A DNA stretch of 64,000 nt, taken from positions 372,001 to 436,000 of the forward strand of contig JAQUIJ010000002.1 of NCBI GenBank assembly GCA_028683385.1, in the 5' to 3' direction. The position numbers and the translations under genes are program-made. Positions 25,725-35,184 of the stretch are shown piece after piece. This DNA comes from Prolixibacteraceae bacterium. Its GTDB lineage: Bacteria > Bacteroidota > Bacteroidia > Bacteroidales > Prolixibacteraceae. The notes under the pieces were generated by a model. It worked only from the letters and a program-made list of their open reading frames with translations. It searched no databases and had not been told where the DNA came from. The number at the start of each line of letters is the position of its first letter. The first letter of the stretch is position 1.

Positions 25725-28712
25725 TTATTCAAGTTTTCCGGCAAATACCATCAACTTTTCTTTCATGCTTTTTATTTCAGCTTCCGGAAGTGTATCTGCA
25801 GCTTGTTTTATCAGTTCGTTGTACAGCGACAATTGAAAACTGGCTTCATCCAAAACGGATTCTTTCTGTTTCGACGGAAAGCTTGAATAATACTTCAGCC
25901 CTTCTTCAAGCGATTTGGCCAGATCCTGAAACCGAACTTCTCCCAGTTGTTTCTGCCCGTTTCGCTCATACAAACTAGCCAACAGAATACTTTGATAATC
26001 TACAGGCCAATTTTTCAGACTCATGACTTGTTCTGCTTTCTTCAAAACTTCCGTCGCTTTCTCAGGCTGTTTTTGCTCCGTCAATTGATTGGCGAGGCGA
26101 TAAAAAGCATTTCTGATTTGCATGGTGGCAAACATGCGCCGGTGGTGCCAGTCGAAATTAATCGATGGATCGGCCAGATTGTCCCAGTTGCATTTTTGCA
26201 TGAGGTTGGTGTACAGATTTTCAGTTTCAATTTTTCCAATATCGAGAATTGAACTACTGTCGGTCTTTTGGTCAGTTAGCCGGTAAACCAATCCGTCGTA
26301 AATCAGGTTATTTTTCAAGCCATGCTCATCGGGGTCAACCCAAGTCGTAAAGCAAATGGGACGCTTCCCCTGGTTGGAAGAAATAATATCGTAGAAAGCG
26401 AGGTCTCCCTTGTTAATGGCTCTTTTGTTGAGTTCGAAATGAATCGGTTCCTGATCGGGAAATTGCAACCTGATTTTATTTACCGGAATGTAACTGATTT
26501 GTTCACCGTTTTCAACAGTCAGTTTAGTTTTCGATGAGTCGCTTGCCACAAATTCAAGAACATCGGCCATGCGTTGCTCTGTCTCAATTTTGGGAACAAC
26601 ATACACGTAATCGAGTTGTCCGGTTTGATATTTTTCGAGCGGAATCGTCATTTTCAATGGTTCGTTCTCGTAGATTTTTCGTTGCAATTGGCCGATGTAC
26701 CATTCAGCCGACAAATAGGGCATCACCACAACGCGAACATCGCGGCGAATGCCTTCCACTTCCTGGCAGTACCACAACGGATAGGTATCGTTGTCAGCAT
26801 GAGTGAACAGTATGGCATTGGGCTTGCACGATTCGAGGTAATTGCGGGCTAAATCGCGGGCAGAATATCTTCCGGAACGATCGTGATCATCGTAGTTTTG
26901 AGACAGTAAAAGCATTGGCGATGCAAGCAGACATACCGCCAATGTGGCGGTAATCGCTAATTTTTCTTTCATCAATTTCTGAAACTGACTGAACAGAAAC
27001 AATGCTCCGAATCCAATCCAGATGCAGAAAACATAGAATGAACCCACATAAACATAGTCGCGTTCGCGTGGCGTGTTTGGAACTTCGTTGAGGTAAGCAA
27101 CCAGCGCAAAACTCATCAGGAAAAAGAGCAAACCCGTGACCAGAAAGTTTTGACGATCGTTTCGGTATTGGAAGGCTAAACCCAACAGACCCAGAATAAG
27201 TGGAAGGAAGTAGTATGAATTTCGTCCTCTGTTTTCCTTTGCCGATGTGGGCAGGTTTTCCTGTGGTCCGGCGACTTGTTTGTCAATTAGCGGAATTCCC
27301 GATTGCCAGTTTCCGTACAGCAATCCACCAGTTCCCTGAATGTCGTTTTGGCGGCCAACAAAATTCCACATGAAGTACCGGATGTACATGAAACCCAGTT
27401 GGTAGTTCAGGAAAAATGATAGATTTTCCTGAAAAGTGGGCACGATTATTTTTGTTTGTTTTCCATCTTCATCGGTAGTTGTTACCCGACGCCCTTTAAA
27501 GTTGAACTGTTTTTTATACGCGTCAATGTGTTCAGGATCGGTACTGTGCATTCGTGGAAAGAACCCAATGGTTCTTGGATCGTATTCAATTTTTGCATTC
27601 AGTTTGCTTTTGATGTATTTCCCATTTTTGGCAATCCAGGTTTCGCGCTCCTTGTATCCGGTGACCACCGAGGCGAAATTTTCGCCGTACAAGATGGGGC
27701 GAGTGCCGTACTGTTCGCGGTTTAGGTAATTCAGAAGGCTAAAAGTTGTTTCAGGATCGCCCTGGTTGACTGGAACGTTGGCCGAAGCCCTGACAATTGT
27801 TGCCACATACGATGTATATCCGACTAATAAGAAAGTGAGGCACAGCAAAGCCAGATTGAGTTTGGGCAACTGTTTTCGGTGACTGTATATGATTCCTCCT
27901 GAAAGCGCTGCAGTGAGCAAAATAACATAGGTAATTAATCCGGAATGAATGGGGAAATGCAGGCTGTTCACGAAAAATAGTTCCAGATTCTTGGATAAAT
28001 CAAGAATTCCGGGAATAAAAACCTGAAGCAATGCAATAATGCCGATTCCGCTGATCAGGATAGCTGCTATTAATCCTTTCAGCGAGTAGTTATATTTCCT
28101 GAAATAGATGATAAGTCCAACTGATGGGATGACCAGCAGATTCAGCAGATGCACCCCAATGGAAAGTCCGATCAGGAAAAAGATCAGCACAATCCATCGC
28201 GATGAATCGGATTGATCGGCTTCGCGTTCCCAGCGTGTGGAAGCCCAAAGTACAACTGCACTAAAAAGTGACGACAAAGCATAAACTTCAGCTTCAACAG
28301 CGGAGAACCAAAACGAATCGGTAAACGCAAACGATAAAGCTCCAATTGCTGCGGCTCCGAATTTCAGGAATAGTGGGAATTGTCTGCCTTGTTTTTGTTC
28401 CAGTTTTGAAACCAACCAAACAATGGTCCAAAAGAGGAATAAAATTGTTGCCGCACTCGCAACTGCCGATACGAGATTTATTGCGTAGGCTGCACGTGTT
28501 GGATTTCCGAAGCTGAAAAGAGAAAAAATGCGTCCCAAAAGCATAAATAGCGGAGCTCCTGGCGAATGGTTGATTTCGAGTTTGTAGGCCGAAGTTAAAA
28601 ATTCGCCGCAATCCCAAAGACTTAGCGTTGGTTCAAGGGTTAAAACATAAGTTATGAGCGAGACGACAAAGACGCCCCATCCAGTAAGGTTATTTATCTT
28701 TTGCTGATTCAT
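25725..28712 (-). CDS. DUF2723 polytopic membrane protein, putative glycosyltransferase
   Basis: A 995-residue protein whose first half is a multi-helix membrane domain and whose second half is soluble, ending in helical repeats of TPR-like character (NQLTEQKQPEKATEVLKKAEQ near 890-915). The N-terminus LTYVLTLEPTLSLWDCGEFLTSAYKLEINHSPGAPLF-type region (about 20-56; WDCGEF and HSPGAPLF) is the DUF2723 hallmark, and the acidic residue there is typical of GT-C fold lipid-sugar-dependent glycosyltransferases. Human TMEM260, which shares this domain, is a protein O-mannosyltransferase. In Bacteroidota a protein-glycosylating role is plausible but not shown by this sequence. It stands as a single-gene unit transcribed away from the DUF1080 gene's terminus. 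Confidence 0.85.
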   Translation of the reverse strand: MNQQKINNLTGWGVFVVSLITYVLTLEPTLSLWDCGEFLTSAYKLEINHSPGAPLFMLLGRIFSLFSFGNPTRAAYAINLVSAVASAATILFLFWTIVWLVSKLEQKQGRQFPLFLKFGAAAIGALSFAFTDSFWFSAVEAEVYALSSLFSAVVLWASTRWEREADQSDSSRWIVLIFFLIGLSIGVHLLNLLVIPSVGLIIYFRKYNYSLKGLIAAILISGIGIIALLQVFIPGILDLSKNLELFFVNSLHFPIHSGLITYVILLTAALSGGIIYSHRKQLPKLNLALLCLTFLLVGYTSYVATIVRASANVPVNQGDPETTFSLLNYLNREQYGTRPILYGENFASVVTGYKERETWIAKNGKYIKSKLNAKIEYDPRTIGFFPRMHSTDPEHIDAYKKQFNFKGRRVTTTDEDGKQTKIIVPTFQENLSFFLNYQLGFMYIRYFMWNFVGRQNDIQGTGGLLYGNWQSGIPLIDKQVAGPQENLPTSAKENRGRNSYYFLPLILGLLGLAFQYRNDRQNFLVTGLLFFLMSFALVAYLNEVPNTPRERDYVYVGSFYVFCIWIGFGALFLFSQFQKLMKEKLAITATLAVCLLASPMLLLSQNYDDHDRSGRYSARDLARNYLESCKPNAILFTHADNDTYPLWYCQEVEGIRRDVRVVVMPYLSAEWYIGQLQRKIYENEPLKMTIPLEKYQTGQLDYVYVVPKIETEQRMADVLEFVASDSSKTKLTVENGEQISYIPVNKIRLQFPDQEPIHFELNKRAINKGDLAFYDIISSNQGKRPICFTTWVDPDEHGLKNNLIYDGLVYRLTDQKTDSSSILDIGKIETENLYTNLMQKCNWDNLADPSINFDWHHRRMFATMQIRNAFYRLANQLTEQKQPEKATEVLKKAEQVMSLKNWPVDYQSILLASLYERNGQKQLGEVRFQDLAKSLEEGLKYYSSFPSKQKESVLDEASFQLSLYNELIKQAADTLPEAEIKSMKEKLMVFAGKLE

Positions 28713-29023
28713 GTGGATACTTTTTCATTCAGTACACGCCGAAATGAAAAAGTTCAGCAAAGCGGATGATTTTTAAACCTGTTAGGCATTCAAAACCTGA
28801 CAGGGTTAAGAATTCTTCGATTATTTTACTGTTGTTCAATAAAGTTCTTTAGATTCTTCGCTCCACTTCGTTACGCTCTGAATGACAATTATTTTCGTTT
28901 TTTTTGAGGGGTTGGTTGGCGGCAGAGCCGCCAACCAACCCCTCAAAATCTATAGGTAATACAACAGACTGTCATTGGTAGCGAAGCGATGAATCTTCAA
29001 TTTTTAACCTGATACTGGTGTGT
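28713..29023. other. Gene-free interval rich in palindromes
   Basis: This 311-base gap between the DUF2723 gene start and the DUF1080 stop codon has no credible reading frame. It holds a decayed inverted word pair AACCTGTTAGG...CCTGACAGGGTT (28778-28809), a GATTCTTCGCTCCACTTCG... stretch of the kind dispersed in related genomes, and the 22-bp hairpin listed next. Confidence 0.5.
28902..28948. repeat. 22-bp perfect hairpin with 3-base loop
   Basis: Each arm is 22 bases (TTTTGAGGGGTTGGTTGG...) around the loop AGA. A T-run precedes it and A's follow on the plus strand, the reverse of a terminator, although it may still stop minus-strand transcripts from the DUF1080 gene. It looks like an inserted palindromic element. 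Confidence 0.6.
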
Positions 29024-29812
29024 TCATTTCAAATATTCTGCAGGTATTCCTTTAATCTTTTCGATTTCAATTTTCCGGATAAAAAACTCGCCGCCTTCAG
29101 ATTGTATCTGGATTTTCCCTTTGGTAAGAGGAATTTTTAATCCGTTTTCAACTTTGCTGCAATTGGTATTGACCATCACTAGTTGTCCATTGTCCACATG
29201 AACAGAAGTTTGTCCGAAGCAATACAAATCAACTGTATTCCATTCACCCAATGGCATTTCAGCATCTTTTGCTTTCTTAACGGACCGACCATTGTCTTTT
29301 TCGCTGAATGAAGTTAATTGACCTTCAGGAGAATAAATGTAATTTTTACCATCATCACTTTTTACGACTTTAGTCTCGCAATACGTGTTGGCCATCAGGT
29401 AGGTGTCGCCCATACTTTCGTGCATCAGTTGATGTTCGATGGTTGCCATCCAGGTTCCGAAAGCTACTCCAAACGGACCAAAGCTGTGGTAAAGTAGGCC
29501 GCTGTTGCGTTTGCCATATACTTTTTCACCCCATTTGTATTCAAGGTGAAGGTGATAGTTTTCGTATTCGGCTTTAGTTGCGAGGGAGGCAAAAATGTCG
29601 CCCGAAATATGGATGACTTTTTGTCCATCCAATTCGGTAATGGTGTATGTTGATGTTGGTGTTGCTTTTTTGGCGAGGTCTTCGAATCCGGAGATCGGGC
29701 TGCCGAGAAATATGTCCCAGTTTTTCAGATTCTTCCCGTTAAAAAGTGATTTTTGTCCGAAAGTAATTGTTGCCAGGAAGCAAAAGGTAAATACAAGTAA
29801 AAGGTTTTTCAT
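29024..29812 (-). CDS. DUF1080 (3-keto-disaccharide hydrolase family) exported protein
   Basis: A 262-residue protein with a signal peptide (MKNLLLVFTFCFLATITFG) and a DUF1080 jelly-roll fold of the concanavalin type. Family pattern: SLFNGKNLKNWDIFLG just after the signal peptide, then EYENYHLHLEYKWGEK, RNSGLLYH (conserved NSG), a MATIEHQLMHE segment, GEWNTVDLY and GKIQIQSEGGEFFIRKIEI near the C-terminus. Members cleave 3-keto-glycosides or simply bind carbohydrates, so the reaction is not certain. It is probably periplasmic. A small HTH-protein gene lies upstream on the same strand but is separated by a terminator. Confidence 0.88.
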   Translation of the reverse strand: MKNLLLVFTFCFLATITFGQKSLFNGKNLKNWDIFLGSPISGFEDLAKKATPTSTYTITELDGQKVIHISGDIFASLATKAEYENYHLHLEYKWGEKVYGKRNSGLLYHSFGPFGVAFGTWMATIEHQLMHESMGDTYLMANTYCETKVVKSDDGKNYIYSPEGQLTSFSEKDNGRSVKKAKDAEMPLGEWNTVDLYCFGQTSVHVDNGQLVMVNTNCSKVENGLKIPLTKGKIQIQSEGGEFFIRKIEIEKIKGIPAEYLK

Positions 29813-29837
29813 GGTTGTTGGTTTAGATTAAGTTGAG

Positions 29838-29870
29838 CAAAAAAAAACTGCCCCATAAAGATAGGGCAGT
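29838..29870 (-). terminator. Intrinsic terminator after the small HTH gene
   Basis: Stem ACTGCCC / GGGCAGT with a 10-base loop. On the minus strand a run of nine T's follows, immediately beyond the HTH gene's stop codon. Confidence 0.85.
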
Positions 29871-29895
29871 CTATTGGAATAATAAAATGTAATTT

Positions 29896-30150
29896 TTAGT
29901 TCGAATGAGATGCAAGTAATTGTTGAGCTCTTTCTAAAATGGCCGTGTCGTCGAGGAGAACTACGCCTCCGTCGGGACCCGGTTCGATGTGTAATCCAAC
30001 AGATTTACCTTTCACATAGTTTGCGCCTCCAAAATAATTCCTGACGGTTTCTACTTCAATCCCAAATTCCTGCGCAATTTGACTGATGGAACCGGCAGGT
30101 AAACTGTCTTTGATGTGACGTAGCTCATTAAAAGTGATTTTTCTATCCAT
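29896..30150 (-). CDS. Small helix-turn-helix DNA-binding protein
   Basis: An 84-residue protein of a small family typical of Bacteroidota. It begins ITFNELRHIKDSLP, continues with a helix-turn-helix (GSISQIAQEFGIEVETVRNYFGG, split at residues 19-41), then a basic NYVKG stretch and the conserved HIEPGPDGGVVLLDD motif. It probably binds DNA as a nucleoid-type or global regulator, which is inferred from size and HTH. The strong terminator just after it and the 244-base AT-rich leader before it suggest a well-expressed independent unit. Confidence 0.8.
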   Translation of the reverse strand: MDRKITFNELRHIKDSLPAGSISQIAQEFGIEVETVRNYFGGANYVKGKSVGLHIEPGPDGGVVLLDDTAILERAQQLLASHSN

Positions 30151-30394
30151 GACATTAAGTTTTTATGGTTGTACACTCTTTTTACTTTCAAACACAGCTT
30201 AAAGTTAGAATTAATATAGAAATAACAATGAGGTAATGGTTATGTTTTAATGGCAGGTTTGCAATAAATTGCATTTTATTTATTATTTAACAATTGTATT
30301 TATTTAAGGTAGGACTTATTCTGTGGGAGTTTTGCGAAGAAATGTTGTTACAATACGATGAATTAACCGTTAAATATTTAACAATTTTTAATAG

Positions 30395-33334
30395 TTAATC
30401 GAGTCCTTTCTTAATGGCGTCGTAAATGGCCTGATGCATGGCAGTTCTAATATTTAAATCAGAAATAGCAGAATGGCTTCTGTTGGGGTAAACTCTGTTT
30501 GAAAGAAAGATAAACAGAAGTTGATTTTCGGGATCCATCCAAATAAAGGTTCCCGTAAATCCGGTGTGCCCGTAACTTTCAGGACTAGCATCGGTAGCTG
30601 GGAACTTATTTTTTTCACCGCTAGTACCTGGGTTTGGCTTGTCGAATCCGAGTGCACGGTGGTTTGAACTTTGAGGAAATTGAACTTTTGTAAATTCTTT
30701 GATCGTTTCTGGAGATATGTACTGCGTTCCTCCGTAGTAACCAAGCTGAAGATACATTTGCATTACTTTGGCCAGATCGTTTGCATTACTGAAAAGCCCG
30801 GCATTGCCCGAAACACCTCCTAACACCGCAGCCATTTCGTCATGTACAAATCCTTGTAAGAGTTCTTTCCTGAATGTTTGATCGTCTTCGGTTGGAGCAA
30901 TTTGTGGAATTGGATAACGCTGGTATGGATTGAACCCAACAGAAACGGCTCCAAGAGGTTTGTAAAATTCTTTGTTCAGATATTCAGGGAAAGTCATAGT
31001 TGTTAGTCGTTCAGTTACAAAACGTAAAAGGCCGAATCCTAGATCAGAATACACAAATTCCTTTTTTGGAAGGAGTGGCGATTTGACGATGTCGCTGATC
31101 ACCTGTTTCTCAAAATCAGTTCGGACATACATGCCATTTGAAATTCGCACCTGAAATTGTTCGGAGGGTTGATCGTTGAAAGTTCGTTTTCGGATGGTAG
31201 ATTTTGTTCCGGGTTCGAGATAGAACGGAATGTAGGGTTGAAGGCGTGCCTGATGGGTCAACACATCACGGACAGTTAATTCTGCTTTATTAGATTTTTT
31301 AAATTCAGTGAAATAGTTAGAGAAAGGTGCATCCAGATTTATCTTTTTCTCATCATACAATTTCATAACTGCAGGTAGTGGGGCTGTTATTTTTGTGATC
31401 GAAGCCAAATCGTAAAGAACATCGTTTTGCACAGGCGAAATTTTGTCGTATGTCAGGAATCCATAGCTTTTATTCAGGATGATATTTCCTTCTTTTGCAA
31501 TTAAAACCTGGCATCCGGGGAATGCCTTCGCTTCAATCCCAAGTTCAGCAATAGAATCAATCAAATGTTGAAGGTATCCGGAGTTGATATTTACTCCTTC
31601 AGGAAGTGTGTATTTTAAGCGTTGAATATTCCTGATACCGATGCCCGCCTGGATTGGATAAAAGTCTTTCACAGTTACCGGTAACTTTCCGCTGGCATTT
31701 GTTGCTCCAAAAATGAGTTGAGCAGCCATTTCTTCAGCATCATTGTCGTCCTGATAGGCTATAATCGCACTTTGGGCATTTTTGATTTGTGGAAAATTTG
31801 GAAGAGCATATGGGTTTCCAAAGAAAGCGAAAATGGTATGTTGACTATCCAGACCTTCTGTCAAACGAATTTGCTGATCGGTAATCCCAAAACGTCTGGA
31901 AGGGTACAATCCTAACCCATGAATGCTTGAAATAATCAGGTTGTACGGTTTCAGTTGGTTAAGTAGTTCGGTAATTTCTGCTTCTGATGGGTTTTTGGAT
32001 GTGTTAAAATGATCAACTTGAGTATAATTGCTGAGCATCTTTTGAAATGGGGTAATTTGTTCAGAACCAATGGCCAGGCTTGCAATTTTTAAAGTATCAA
32101 GTCTTTGGATTGGGAGGATGTTATTCTTGTTTTCAATTACGGTTAGCGATTTTTCGTAAAGTTGACTTTTTGTTAAGAGATACTTGTTTTGATTTAGGTC
32201 GCTAACAAGGTTCTTGGTTTCGATAAGCTTTTGTTGGTCAAGACCAATCCACTTTTTTATGGCCAAAATTTTTCGACATTTCGAATCAATCTCGTCCTTT
32301 GTAATTGCCCCTGATTTAACGGCAAGTTTAACTGCCATAATTGCCTTTCCCAGATTTGGAACAATTTCGACCATGTCGTTTCCCGCTTTTAGAGCCCGAA
32401 CCACCAGTTCTGCGGAAGAAACTTTGCCGACTCCCTTCATATTCATGGCATCAGTAATAATTAGTCCCTCAAAACCCATATCTCGTTTTAATTTATTTTT
32501 GATAATTCTCGAAGATAATGTTGCCGGAATTTTCGTATTAGGTTCGAGTGCCGGAACTTGCAAATGTCCAGTCATAACTGCACCAATACCTTTATTGATA
32601 AGAAACGAAAACGGAAATAACTCGAGAGAATCGAGCTCGCTTTTAGTTCGATTGATAACAGGGAGCTGTAAATGAGAATCTGTTTGAGTATCACCATGTC
32701 CGGGAAAATGTTTTGCTGTAGCCAGCACGCCGGCATCTTGCATTCCGCTTGCGTAAAGCCACGATTTTAGGGCAACCTGAATTTTATCTTCGCCAAACGA
32801 GCGGTAATTGATAACCGGATTGGCGGGATTAATATTTATGTCACTCACCGGAGCCATATTCATGTGAATGCCAAGTCTCCGGAATTGTTCTCCAATTTCG
32901 AAGCCCATGCGGTAAATCAATGAGTCATCGGTGATGGCTCCCAAAGCCATTTGTGCCGGATAGTTGAGCGTTGAATCCAAACGGAATCCAAGTCCGGTTT
33001 CTCCGTCAATAGCCACCAATAAAGGTACATTTGAGGCTTTTTGAAAACTGTTGCAAATTTGGGATTGAGCCAGTGGCCCACCTTGCATAAATATGACTCC
33101 ACCAACCTGAAATTGATTAATCTGTTTTAGGATTTCATCAGTCTTTTGATTTTTCTGACTGGAATAGGCTTGAATCATAAATAGTTGCCCTATTTTTTGA
33201 TCTGGCGTTAAGGTTTTCATTAATGAATCGACCCATTGGTCGTTTGAATATTTCAGGAATCCTGGTTTTTCTTTTGCAGTGGTTGTTCCAGCAAAAAAAA
33301 TAATCAGGTAGACTAAAAATGTAAGTTTCTTCAT
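30395..33334 (-). CDS. GH3 beta-N-acetylglucosaminidase fused to a serine beta-lactamase-fold domain
   Basis: A 979-residue exported protein with two enzyme modules. The first (about 25-575) is a NagZ-like GH3 domain with the K208-H-F-P-G-H-G-D loop carrying the catalytic Asp/His dyad and the nucleophile D295 in LIITDAMNMKG. The second (about 585-975) is a class C beta-lactamase/penicillin-binding-like domain with S645-I-T-K648, Y762-S-D764 and HTGFTGTF-like C-terminal motif. A signal peptide (residues 1-20) is present. The fusion is known in Bacteroidota and suggests peptidoglycan turnover: one part removes GlcNAc from muropeptides, the other may act on D-Ala peptides or esters. Whether the lactamase part degrades beta-lactams is unknown. 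Confidence 0.92.
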   Translation of the reverse strand: MKKLTFLVYLIIFFAGTTTAKEKPGFLKYSNDQWVDSLMKTLTPDQKIGQLFMIQAYSSQKNQKTDEILKQINQFQVGGVIFMQGGPLAQSQICNSFQKASNVPLLVAIDGETGLGFRLDSTLNYPAQMALGAITDDSLIYRMGFEIGEQFRRLGIHMNMAPVSDININPANPVINYRSFGEDKIQVALKSWLYASGMQDAGVLATAKHFPGHGDTQTDSHLQLPVINRTKSELDSLELFPFSFLINKGIGAVMTGHLQVPALEPNTKIPATLSSRIIKNKLKRDMGFEGLIITDAMNMKGVGKVSSAELVVRALKAGNDMVEIVPNLGKAIMAVKLAVKSGAITKDEIDSKCRKILAIKKWIGLDQQKLIETKNLVSDLNQNKYLLTKSQLYEKSLTVIENKNNILPIQRLDTLKIASLAIGSEQITPFQKMLSNYTQVDHFNTSKNPSEAEITELLNQLKPYNLIISSIHGLGLYPSRRFGITDQQIRLTEGLDSQHTIFAFFGNPYALPNFPQIKNAQSAIIAYQDDNDAEEMAAQLIFGATNASGKLPVTVKDFYPIQAGIGIRNIQRLKYTLPEGVNINSGYLQHLIDSIAELGIEAKAFPGCQVLIAKEGNIILNKSYGFLTYDKISPVQNDVLYDLASITKITAPLPAVMKLYDEKKINLDAPFSNYFTEFKKSNKAELTVRDVLTHQARLQPYIPFYLEPGTKSTIRKRTFNDQPSEQFQVRISNGMYVRTDFEKQVISDIVKSPLLPKKEFVYSDLGFGLLRFVTERLTTMTFPEYLNKEFYKPLGAVSVGFNPYQRYPIPQIAPTEDDQTFRKELLQGFVHDEMAAVLGGVSGNAGLFSNANDLAKVMQMYLQLGYYGGTQYISPETIKEFTKVQFPQSSNHRALGFDKPNPGTSGEKNKFPATDASPESYGHTGFTGTFIWMDPENQLLFIFLSNRVYPNRSHSAISDLNIRTAMHQAIYDAIKKGLD

Positions 33335-33645
33335 CGGTTGTAAAATCTGGCGGTAAAGTTAGAAAACAATGAACGCATTGCTATTGGTTAAATGAACCCT
33401 GATCCGAAATAACAAATATTGATTTGTTAATGTTAGAGATTTTCATTGTTCTGTTTGTAAATTACTGACAATGTGTCTTTTGATGAACAGATTGATATTT
33501 ATTTCTAAATTTATTTGTCAATTTAGTACTTTGATGAGGTGATTTCAACACTTAATTGTATAAATGTTAAAAAATGTAAAAATCATTTATTATTTTTGGC
33601 ATACTAAGTGTATTTATCTGAGCGTTATTATCTAAACCTATTTGT
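33335..33645. promoter_or_regulatory. Divergent regulatory region
   Basis: AT-rich 311-base region between the divergent GH3 gene and the lipoprotein gene. TATTTTTG at 33591-33598 matches TAnnTTTG and lies 47 bases before the lipoprotein start. No gene or RNA was recognised. Confidence 0.4.
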
Positions 33646-35088
33646 TTGAAGAATCTTTTCTACATATTGATTTTATTCCTTTCTCTTGGGTATTTATTTT
33701 CATGTGAGGATGAAAAGTATCTTTCTTCTGCAAATGTCAAACTCCGGTTTTCAGTGGATACTGTTATGTTTGATACTGTTTTTACGACAATGGGTTCAAC
33801 CACTCAGCATTTAAAAGTTTATAATCCATACGATCAGAAGGTTTTAATTTCTTCCATCAAACTTGCAAAAGCAGAAACTTCCAATTTTCGGTTAAATATA
33901 AATGGAGTATCTTCCAATGAGGTTAAGAATTTGGAGATTGCTCCATTTGACAGTTTATATATTTTTGTTGAAGTGACAATTGATCCTAATGGTCAGAATC
34001 TTCCATTGGTGGTGAAAGATTCCATTGAATTTCTAACAAATTCGAATCCACAGGATGTTGACTTGGTGGCATGGGGGCAAGACTTTAAACTGGTCAAAGG
34101 TAAAATTCCGAAGAATGCAATATGGACCAATGAAAAGCCTTATCTTGTCTATACCGATGCTTATGTCGATAGCGTCTCTTCATTAACGATTCAAGCAGGA
34201 ACGAAGGTTTACTTCCACAAGGAGGCGGGGTTACACGTTGAAGGCAAGGTGGTTGCAAAAGGAACTGTTGAAAATCCAATAATCTTTCATGGAGATCGTC
34301 TTGAAACTGTTTATTCCAATGTTCCCGATCAATGGGACGGAATTTCGTTGTATCCGGGAAGTAAAAATAATGAGTTCTCAAATGTTGAAATTAAAAACGC
34401 AAATATTGGCCTTTTGATTGGCAATGTTGGTGAAGAGAGCCCTGTTGAAGTGACGCTTAATAATGTGAAAATTCAAAACATGGCATATGCCGGAATTTTT
34501 GCTATGGAATCAGATATTAAAGCGAACAATTGTTTGATTACAAACTGTGGCTATTATGCCGTTGCATTGCTTGTCAGTGGAAGTTATGAGTTTACTCATT
34601 CGACGATTGCAAATTATTGGCCACAGTATGGTTTTAAAAGCAGAACAACTCCTGCTGTTTACATTGCCAATGTTTTAAATGTTTCAAAGGATAAAAAGGA
34701 TTATGTTGGGGATATTGCAAAAGCTGATTTTTCGAATTGCATAATCACGGGTAACGTTATTGACAATAATGAGCTTTATTTAAAAGTAAATCCGGATAAG
34801 ATATTCAATTATAAATTCGAAAGATGTGTCATTCAATTAGATAAAACTGATGTATTTAAAACAAGCGCCCAACATTATCTAAATTGTTTTAAGATTAGAC
34901 CTGATTCAATATTTGTAGATCCGTATAAAAAATTCAATTTTGAATTGGACTCTTTGAGTAGGGCCAAGGATACGGCCAACAGAACGATCAGCAAGCTTTA
35001 TCCAACTGATTTAAAGGGACGTGACCGATTTCTTGATAACGGGCCTGACATTGGCGCTTTGGAACGTCAGGAAAAAAAATCAAAATAA
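33646..35088 (+). CDS. Beta-helix lipoprotein
   Basis: A 480-residue predicted lipoprotein. The start is TTG at 33646, chosen because it opens a clean signal (KNLFYILILFLSLGYLFSC, lipobox cysteine at 20). An N-terminal beta-sandwich-like portion (about 30-140; FDTVFTTMGSTTQHLKVYNP) resembles Ig-like anchor domains. From about 150 a right-handed parallel beta-helix is suggested by repeated N-rich turns: LTIQAGTKVYFHKEAGLHVEG, NEFSNVEIKNANIGL, NVKIQNMAYAGIF, NNCLITNCGYYAV. It ends RDRFLDNGPDIGALERQ, a phrase frequent at the C-terminus of polysaccharide-lyase-like helix proteins. No catalytic residues can be named. The nuclease-fold gene follows 96 bases on. Confidence 0.75.
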   Translation: MKNLFYILILFLSLGYLFSCEDEKYLSSANVKLRFSVDTVMFDTVFTTMGSTTQHLKVYNPYDQKVLISSIKLAKAETSNFRLNINGVSSNEVKNLEIAPFDSLYIFVEVTIDPNGQNLPLVVKDSIEFLTNSNPQDVDLVAWGQDFKLVKGKIPKNAIWTNEKPYLVYTDAYVDSVSSLTIQAGTKVYFHKEAGLHVEGKVVAKGTVENPIIFHGDRLETVYSNVPDQWDGISLYPGSKNNEFSNVEIKNANIGLLIGNVGEESPVEVTLNNVKIQNMAYAGIFAMESDIKANNCLITNCGYYAVALLVSGSYEFTHSTIANYWPQYGFKSRTTPAVYIANVLNVSKDKKDYVGDIAKADFSNCIITGNVIDNNELYLKVNPDKIFNYKFERCVIQLDKTDVFKTSAQHYLNCFKIRPDSIFVDPYKKFNFELDSLSRAKDTANRTISKLYPTDLKGRDRFLDNGPDIGALERQEKKSK

Positions 35089-35184
35089 TAGTAAATTCTG
35101 GCTGAGCTCCCATTTCCATTCAATTTCTTCAATCATAAATAACATAATTCTATTTTTCTTTTCTGCATCAGATTTTCTTGTAAG

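Noticed and set aside
33335-33645. Possible small RNA or tRNA in the gap
   Set aside because: AT-rich with no cloverleaf or stable stem; only promoter-like motifs are seen.
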